A stretch of DNA of 64,000 nucleotides from CAVQFO01 sp963711725. Its GTDB lineage: Bacteria; Pseudomonadota; Gammaproteobacteria; Nitrococcales; Aquisalimonadaceae. Under the pieces are notes generated by a model. The model was not told where the DNA came from. It was given only the letters and a program-made list of their open reading frames with translations, and ran no database searches. Positions 59,970-64,000 of the stretch are shown here, in pieces; positions within the stretch are counted from its first letter, which is position 1, and the number at the start of each line of letters is the position of its first letter. Where the stretch lies: assembly GCA_963711725.1 (NCBI GenBank), contig CAVQFO010000025.1:62001-126000 (forward strand), in the 5' to 3' direction. A program made the translations under genes and the position numbers.

Positions 59970-61385
59970 TCAACCGCCGTTTTCGGATGTCTCAATGTAC
60001 TTCACGGCGGCTTCTATCCGGCGCAGAGTCGCCTCTTTGCCGAGCAAGGCCAACGTCTGGTCAATGGGCGGCGACACCGGGCCTCCGGCCACCGCCACGC
60101 GCAGCGGTTGAGCGACCTTGCCCAGCTTCAGATCCATGGCCTCTCCCACCGCCATGACCACCGCATGCAGGTTGTCCGGGGTCCAGGTATCGATCTCGTT
60201 GAGCCCGGCGCGAAGCGCTTCCAGCACAGACCTCGACTCGGCGGTCAGGTTCTTGCGCGCCGCCTTTTCGTCGTAGCTTTCGGGGTCGCGATAGAAGAAC
60301 ACGCTGTTCTCCGCCATTTCCACCAGCGTCTTAGAGCGCTCGGCCTGGGCGGCGACGATCTTCTCGATGTCGGGCCCTGCGGCCGGGTCAATGTCCAGAT
60401 TGCCCAAGTGCCACATCAGGTGCCGCGCCACGTGGGAACGCGCGCTCTCCTTGATGTAGTGCTGATTCAGCCAATTGAGCTTGGACACGTTCAAGCTGGA
60501 GGCGGAACTGTTGATATCCGCGATATCGAAGTACTCCACCATTTCGTCCAGAGTGAAGATCTCCTGATCGCCGTGGGACCAGCCCAGCCGCACCAGGTAG
60601 TTGATGACGGCCTCGGGCAGGTAGCCCTGATCCCGGTATTCCATCACGCTGGCCGCGCCGGTGCGCTTGGACAGCTTCTTGCCCTTTTCATCGAGAATCA
60701 TGGGCACGTGGGCGTAGACCGGAGGCTCCCCGCCCAGGGCCCGCATGATGTTGACCTGGCGCGGCGCATTGTTCAGATGGTCGTCGCCGCGAATGACGTG
60801 GGTGATCTCCATGTCCATGTCGTCAACCACGACGGTGAAGTTGTAGGTGGGTGTACCGTCGGCCCGGGCAATGATCAGATCGTCCAGCTCCGAGTTCCGA
60901 AAGACCACCCGGCCACGAACCTGGTCTTCGATGACCACCTCGCCTTCCACGGGATTGCGGAACCGCACAACGGGATTGTCGCCGTCCGCGGGCGCGCGAT
61001 TCAGGTCCCGGCAATGGCCGTCGTAGCGTGGCTTCTCCTTGCGTGCCATCTGCTCTTCGCGCAGTTGCTCCAGCCGTTCCTTGGAGCAGTAGCAGTGATA
61101 GGCCTTGCCTTCGTCCAGGAGCCGCTCCACCACCTCCCGGTAGCGGTCGAACCGTTTGGTCTGGTAATACGGGCCTTCGTCGTAATCCAGACCGAGCCAG
61201 GTCATGCCTTCCAGGATCGCGTTGATCGCCTCCGGCGTCGAGCGCTCCCGGTCGGTATCCTCAACGCGCAGCACGAAGCGACCACCGTGCTTGCGGGCAT
61301 AGAGAAATGAAAACAGCGCCGTGCGCGCGCCGCCGATATGCAGATAACCGGTGGGGCTGGGAGCGAATCGGGTCTTTACGGTCAT
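59970..61385 (-). CDS. gltX: glutamyl-tRNA synthetase
   Basis: Protein of 471 residues, class I synthetase. The HIGH-type motif is in FAPSPTGYLHIGGARTALF (about 6-24) and the KMSKS-type motif in KKLSKRTGA (about 238). A zinc-knuckle-like stretch HCYCSKERL...YDGHCRD is present at about 98-127. It charges tRNA-Glu for translation. It is divergent from tRNA-Val. Confidence 0.97.
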   Translation of the reverse strand: MTVKTRFAPSPTGYLHIGGARTALFSFLYARKHGGRFVLRVEDTDRERSTPEAINAILEGMTWLGLDYDEGPYYQTKRFDRYREVVERLLDEGKAYHCYCSKERLEQLREEQMARKEKPRYDGHCRDLNRAPADGDNPVVRFRNPVEGEVVIEDQVRGRVVFRNSELDDLIIARADGTPTYNFTVVVDDMDMEITHVIRGDDHLNNAPRQVNIMRALGGEPPVYAHVPMILDEKGKKLSKRTGAASVMEYRDQGYLPEAVINYLVRLGWSHGDQEIFTLDEMVEYFDIADINSSASSLNVSKLNWLNQHYIKESARSHVARHLMWHLGNLDIDPAAGPDIEKIVAAQAERSKTLVEMAENSVFFYRDPESYDEKAARKNLTAESRSVLEALRAGLNEIDTWTPDNLHAVVMAVGEAMDLKLGKVAQPLRVAVAGGPVSPPIDQTLALLGKEATLRRIEAAVKYIETSENGG

Positions 61386-61458
61386 GGCATGCCTTTGGGT
61401 TGATACGTACCGCGGAGAACCGCGCTATGGTAGCAGATCCGCCGCCCAGGACGCCGGA

Positions 61459-61486
61459 TTGACACGACAGGGCACCATGCTAGAAT
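61459..61486 (+). promoter_or_regulatory. sigma70 promoter of tRNA-Val
   Basis: TTGACA (61459-61464), 16 bases, TAGAAT (61481-61486), followed by a GC-rich discriminator. It is 15 bases before the tRNA, as expected for stable RNA genes. Confidence 0.85.
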
Positions 61487-61500
61487 CCCCGGCTCTATCA

Positions 61501-61575
61501 GGGCGCGTAGCTCAGCGGGAGAGCACTGCCTTCACACGGCAGGGGTCGCTGGTTCAATCCCAGCCGCGCCCACCA
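61501..61575 (+). tRNA. tRNA-Val (CAC anticodon)
   Basis: 75 bases. The acceptor stem is GGGCGCG/CGCGCCC, the D arm GCTCAGCGGGAGAGC, the anticodon stem CTGCC/GGCAG with loop TTCACAC (anticodon CAC), and the T arm GCTGGTTCAATCCCAGC. CCA is encoded. Confidence 0.97.
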
Positions 61576-61583
61576 GACAGTTA

Positions 61584-61614
61584 AAGGGTTAGGCCACGGC
61601 CTAGCCCTTTTTTT
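61584..61614 (+). terminator. intrinsic terminator of tRNA-Val
   Basis: AAAGGGTTAGGC and GCCTAGCCCTTT form a stem around a CACG loop, running into a T-tract of seven. Confidence 0.9.
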
Positions 61615-61615
61615 C

Positions 61616-61918
61616 GTTCTGCGGCCTCATTTCGCCTCAAGCACTCCTACTACCGCACGCGTGGGCCGGCCTGGCCGGCGCTGATCATGTTTCGGGACGG
61701 TCTGATGGCCGCGCGGGAACAGAACCCTCCTCGCTTCCCTCCCGGCGCTGGCGCTTTCCGGTAATAGCGACAGCCGTTACTATCACCGCCATGGCCAACA
61801 GCTACCGCGACAGGCAAACCAAGTCGGATCCGGCAATGAATGCGGGGTTCCGCCGCTGGCCATGGATGCACGGTGCATGGCAGGTTGGGTGCCTTAACCA
61901 CCGAACGGCCGGGCAATC
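61616..61918. other. gap between tRNA-Val and the yhaO-like gene
   Basis: About 300 bases with no supportable gene. An imperfect palindrome (61760-61787, GGTAATAGC to ACTATCACC) is the only structure I see; it might be an operator. A short open frame on the minus strand has no domain or ribosome binding site. Confidence 0.5.
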
Positions 61919-63199
61919 ATGAAGCTACTGTGCGTAGGCGACATCCATCTGGGGCGGCGGCCCTCGCGAGTGCCGAAGGACGTCCTGGCACGCTGCGGGA
62001 TGCGTGAGCTTTCGCCCACCGGGGCGTGGGAACGCACGGTACGGGAAGCCAGTCTCCGCGGCGTGGACGCGGTGCTGTTGGCCGGCGACGTGGTGGAGCA
62101 GAACGACGACTTCTACGAAGCGTACTCCGACCTCAGCAGGGGCATCGAGCAACTGGCCGCGGACGGCATTCCGGTGCTTGCCGTGGCGGGAAACCACGAC
62201 GTGGAAGTGCTCCCGCGCTTGGCCGACACCCTCTCGGGCTTCCGCCTTCTCGGGCGTAACGGCCAGTGGGAGAGTGCGATATTGACCACCGACGGGGGCG
62301 AGCAGGTGCGCATCCTGGGCTGGTCTTTCCCCGCAAGCGTCGTGGACGTCAATCCCCTGGCCGAGGGCCTGCCGCCGCGCGACGCCGCGACCACGCTGGG
62401 ATTGCTGCACTGCGACCGCGATCAGACCGGCAGCCGTTACGCGCCCGTGCGCTCGTCGGACCTGGAAGCGGCGGCCGTCGACGGCTGGCTGCTCGGCCAC
62501 ATTCATCGCCCCGATCCCCTGTCCGGCCCCCGGCCCATCGGCTACCTGGGTTCTCTCACGGGCATGGATCCCGGCGAGCCCGGAGCGCACGGCCCCTGGT
62601 TGTTGGACACCGCGGCCGAATCCGGACTGTCGATCCAGCAACTGCCTCTGGCGCCACTGCGCTGGGAGGAACTGGCCATCCCCCTGGACGACCTGGATCA
62701 TCCCGAAGATGTGCACAAACTGATCACGGCGGCGTTGGACAATCTCCACGACGAAATCACCCGGACTGGTGCCACGCCGCGGGCGGTCGGCTGCCGGTTG
62801 CGCCTCACCGGCCGCACGCCGTTTCGTGAACATCTCACCCGGATTCTCGAGGCCGAGGATCCGACACAGCTCGATCAGGATCGCCAGGGCATCGCCTACT
62901 TCGTGGATCGTTGGCGGCTGGATGCGTTGCCGGCCCTGGATCTGGACGACCTGGCCCGCGCCAGCGACCCCGCCGGCCTTCTCGCCCGCAAGCTGCTGAC
63001 CCTCCGGGATCGGGACTCGGCCCAACGCCGCGAACTGATCGCCGCCGCCCAACGGCGTTTTTCAGACCAGGCCCGGGACCGCGCTTTCGCGGGACTGGGC
63101 GCCGAAGCGCCCGATGCGGAACAAACCGCCGTCATCCTCGAGCGCGCGGCGCTGCACGCCCTGGACAAGCTGCTCGCCCAACGGGACGAGGCACGATGA
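61919..63199 (+). CDS. YhaO-like (SbcD/Mre11 family) DNA repair metallophosphatase
   Basis: Protein of 426 residues. The calcineurin-like phosphoesterase motifs occur in order: GDIHLG (7-12), LLAGDVVEQ (about 54-62), AGNHDVE (about 90-96) and GWLLGHIHRPD (about 187-197). The C-terminal 190 residues form a family-specific helical region (EITRTGATPRAVGCRLRL onward). Such nucleases act with a coiled-coil ATPase, encoded by the next gene, which overlaps by 4 bases (ATGA). The pair resembles yhaO-yhaN rather than sbcD-sbcC. Confidence 0.85.
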   Translation: MKLLCVGDIHLGRRPSRVPKDVLARCGMRELSPTGAWERTVREASLRGVDAVLLAGDVVEQNDDFYEAYSDLSRGIEQLAADGIPVLAVAGNHDVEVLPRLADTLSGFRLLGRNGQWESAILTTDGGEQVRILGWSFPASVVDVNPLAEGLPPRDAATTLGLLHCDRDQTGSRYAPVRSSDLEAAAVDGWLLGHIHRPDPLSGPRPIGYLGSLTGMDPGEPGAHGPWLLDTAAESGLSIQQLPLAPLRWEELAIPLDDLDHPEDVHKLITAALDNLHDEITRTGATPRAVGCRLRLTGRTPFREHLTRILEAEDPTQLDQDRQGIAYFVDRWRLDALPALDLDDLARASDPAGLLARKLLTLRDRDSAQRRELIAAAQRRFSDQARDRAFAGLGAEAPDAEQTAVILERAALHALDKLLAQRDEAR

Positions 63200-64000
63200 A
63201 GCTCCGCTCGCTGCACATCCGTCGACTCCCCGGAATCGCGCCGGGCTTTGCCCTGAACGAACTGGCGCCCGGCGTCAATGTCATCGTGGGGCCCAATGCG
63301 TCGGGTAAATCCAGCCTGGTCCGAGCACTTCGTGCCGTGCTCTACCGGGAAGAGGCCACCCACGGCACCGTGGACCTGGATGCGGAATTCGACACCGGCG
63401 ACGGCTCCCTGCACGCCACTCGTCTGGGCCCACAGATCACCTGGCAACGAGACGGCCAAACCGCCGACGCGCCGACCTTGCCGGAGCATCGGTTCCTGTC
63501 CTGTTTCACGCTGCGCATCGAAGACCTGCTGGACCAATCCAACGCCACGGACCGGGACATCGCCGAGCGCCTGGCCCGGGAGCTGGCCGGCGGCTACGAC
63601 CTTCGGGCGGTTCGCGAAGACGCCCAATTCAAACTCAAGGCCACCCACGGCCGGGACGAAGCCAAGGCGCTGCGTGCCGCCCAGGCGGAGCTGCAGCAGC
63701 GGCAGCGGGAGCAGGCCGAGCTGCGCCGTGCGGAGGAGCAACTCTCCCGCCTCGAGCGGGAACGCGACGAGGCCCGGGAGGCCGCCCGCGCCGTAGCGCA
63801 CCATGAAGACGCCCTGAGCCTGCTGGCCGCTCGCCACGACGTACGGTCCCGGGAAACGAAGCTGGCCGATTTCCCTCCGGGCATGGACCGCCTCCGAGGC
63901 GACGAGCTGGACTCCCTTCAATCCCTGCAGCGCAAGAAGGCGACGCTTGCCCAGGAGCTTCAGCGCGCCAATGAGGACCACGACGAAGCGGCCCGCCAGT
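63196..64000 (+). CDS. YhaN-like AAA/SMC-type ATPase (C-terminus beyond window)
   Basis: 268 residues are visible from ATG 63196. The N-terminal P-loop is VIVGPNASGKSSLVRALR (about 32-49), followed by the start of the ATPase lobe (FLSCFTLRIEDLLDQ) and, from about residue 155, a long Arg/Glu/Gln-rich coiled coil. This is the layout of Rad50-like and YhaN-like proteins. It overlaps the phosphatase gene, so the two are co-translated. The C-terminal ATPase half is not in the window. Confidence 0.85.
   Translation, partial: MKLRSLHIRRLPGIAPGFALNELAPGVNVIVGPNASGKSSLVRALRAVLYREEATHGTVDLDAEFDTGDGSLHATRLGPQITWQRDGQTADAPTLPEHRFLSCFTLRIEDLLDQSNATDRDIAERLARELAGGYDLRAVREDAQFKLKATHGRDEAKALRAAQAELQQRQREQAELRRAEEQLSRLERERDEAREAARAVAHHEDALSLLAARHDVRSRETKLADFPPGMDRLRGDELDSLQSLQRKKATLAQELQRANEDHDEAARQ

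Noticed and set aside
61650..61916. 88-residue minus-strand open frame in the tRNA-Val/yhaO gap
   Set aside because: No ribosome binding site, domain or recognisable composition; it is probably chance in GC-rich DNA.

Overview
This window is almost entirely one flagellar and chemotaxis regulon of a GC-rich gammaproteobacterium. The gene content is that of a polar, Pseudomonas/Vibrio-type system: FlhF and FlhG, FleQ and a FleR-like regulator, FliA, MotC/MotD, ParC/ParP, and CheV. Consensus-type sigma54 and sigma28 promoters can be read directly in the sequence. The gene order and the tRNA/gltX flank would fit a Chromatiales/Ectothiorhodospiraceae-like organism, but that placement is inference and no species is claimed.

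Layout. 1-5016: a truncated diguanylate cyclase (minus strand), a membrane PAS-GGDEF-EAL protein, and a FliK-like/FlhB-like (FlhX-type) pair. 5017-5717: a repeat island at convergent gene ends. 5718-15621 (minus strand): DUF2802 protein, a small acidic protein, cheW, parP, parC, motD, motC, cheB, cheA, cheZ, cheY, fliA. 15622-15884: a 263-bp terminal-inverted-repeat element lying exactly between fliA and flhG. 15882-26166: flhG, flhF, flhA, flhB, fliR, fliQ, fliP, fliO, fliN, fliM, fliL. 26458-33310: fliK, fliJ, fliI, fliH, fliG, fliF, fliE. 33342-37928: a fleR-like gene, a second repeat island, fleQ, a tPilZ-like gene, fliT. 37944-47055: fliS, fliD, flaG, an 850-residue flagellin, flgL, flgK. 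47223-54862: flgJ to flgB. 55024-57096: cheR, cheV. 57324-59745 (plus strand): flgA, flgM, flgN, a YcgR-like PilZ gene. 59856-61575: tRNA-Ala(GGC), gltX, tRNA-Val(CAC). 61919-64000: a yhaO-like nuclease gene and the start of a yhaN-like ATPase gene.

How it works together. FleQ and the FleR-like protein are sigma54 activators. Seven sites of the form TGGCAC-N5-TTGC (or close) precede fliL, fliK, fleR, fliD, flgG, flgB and flgA. FliA (sigma28) would read TAAAGTTT-N11-GCCGATAA-like sites before fliC, cheV and flgM, with FlgM as its anti-sigma factor. FlhF/FlhG and ParC/ParP would set the number and polar position of flagella and chemoreceptor arrays. Cyclic di-GMP input is suggested by the diguanylate cyclases, FleQ and the two PilZ-type proteins.

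Oddities. Three genes (cheA, fliI, flgE) carry five single-base +1 frame changes, each at a short homopolymer, which looks more like consensus over-calling than decay. The flgI 5' end has intergenic-type repeats read in frame through its signal-peptide region. No FleS-type kinase gene is present. At least 15 REP-like copies and three other repeat families sit at operon joints.
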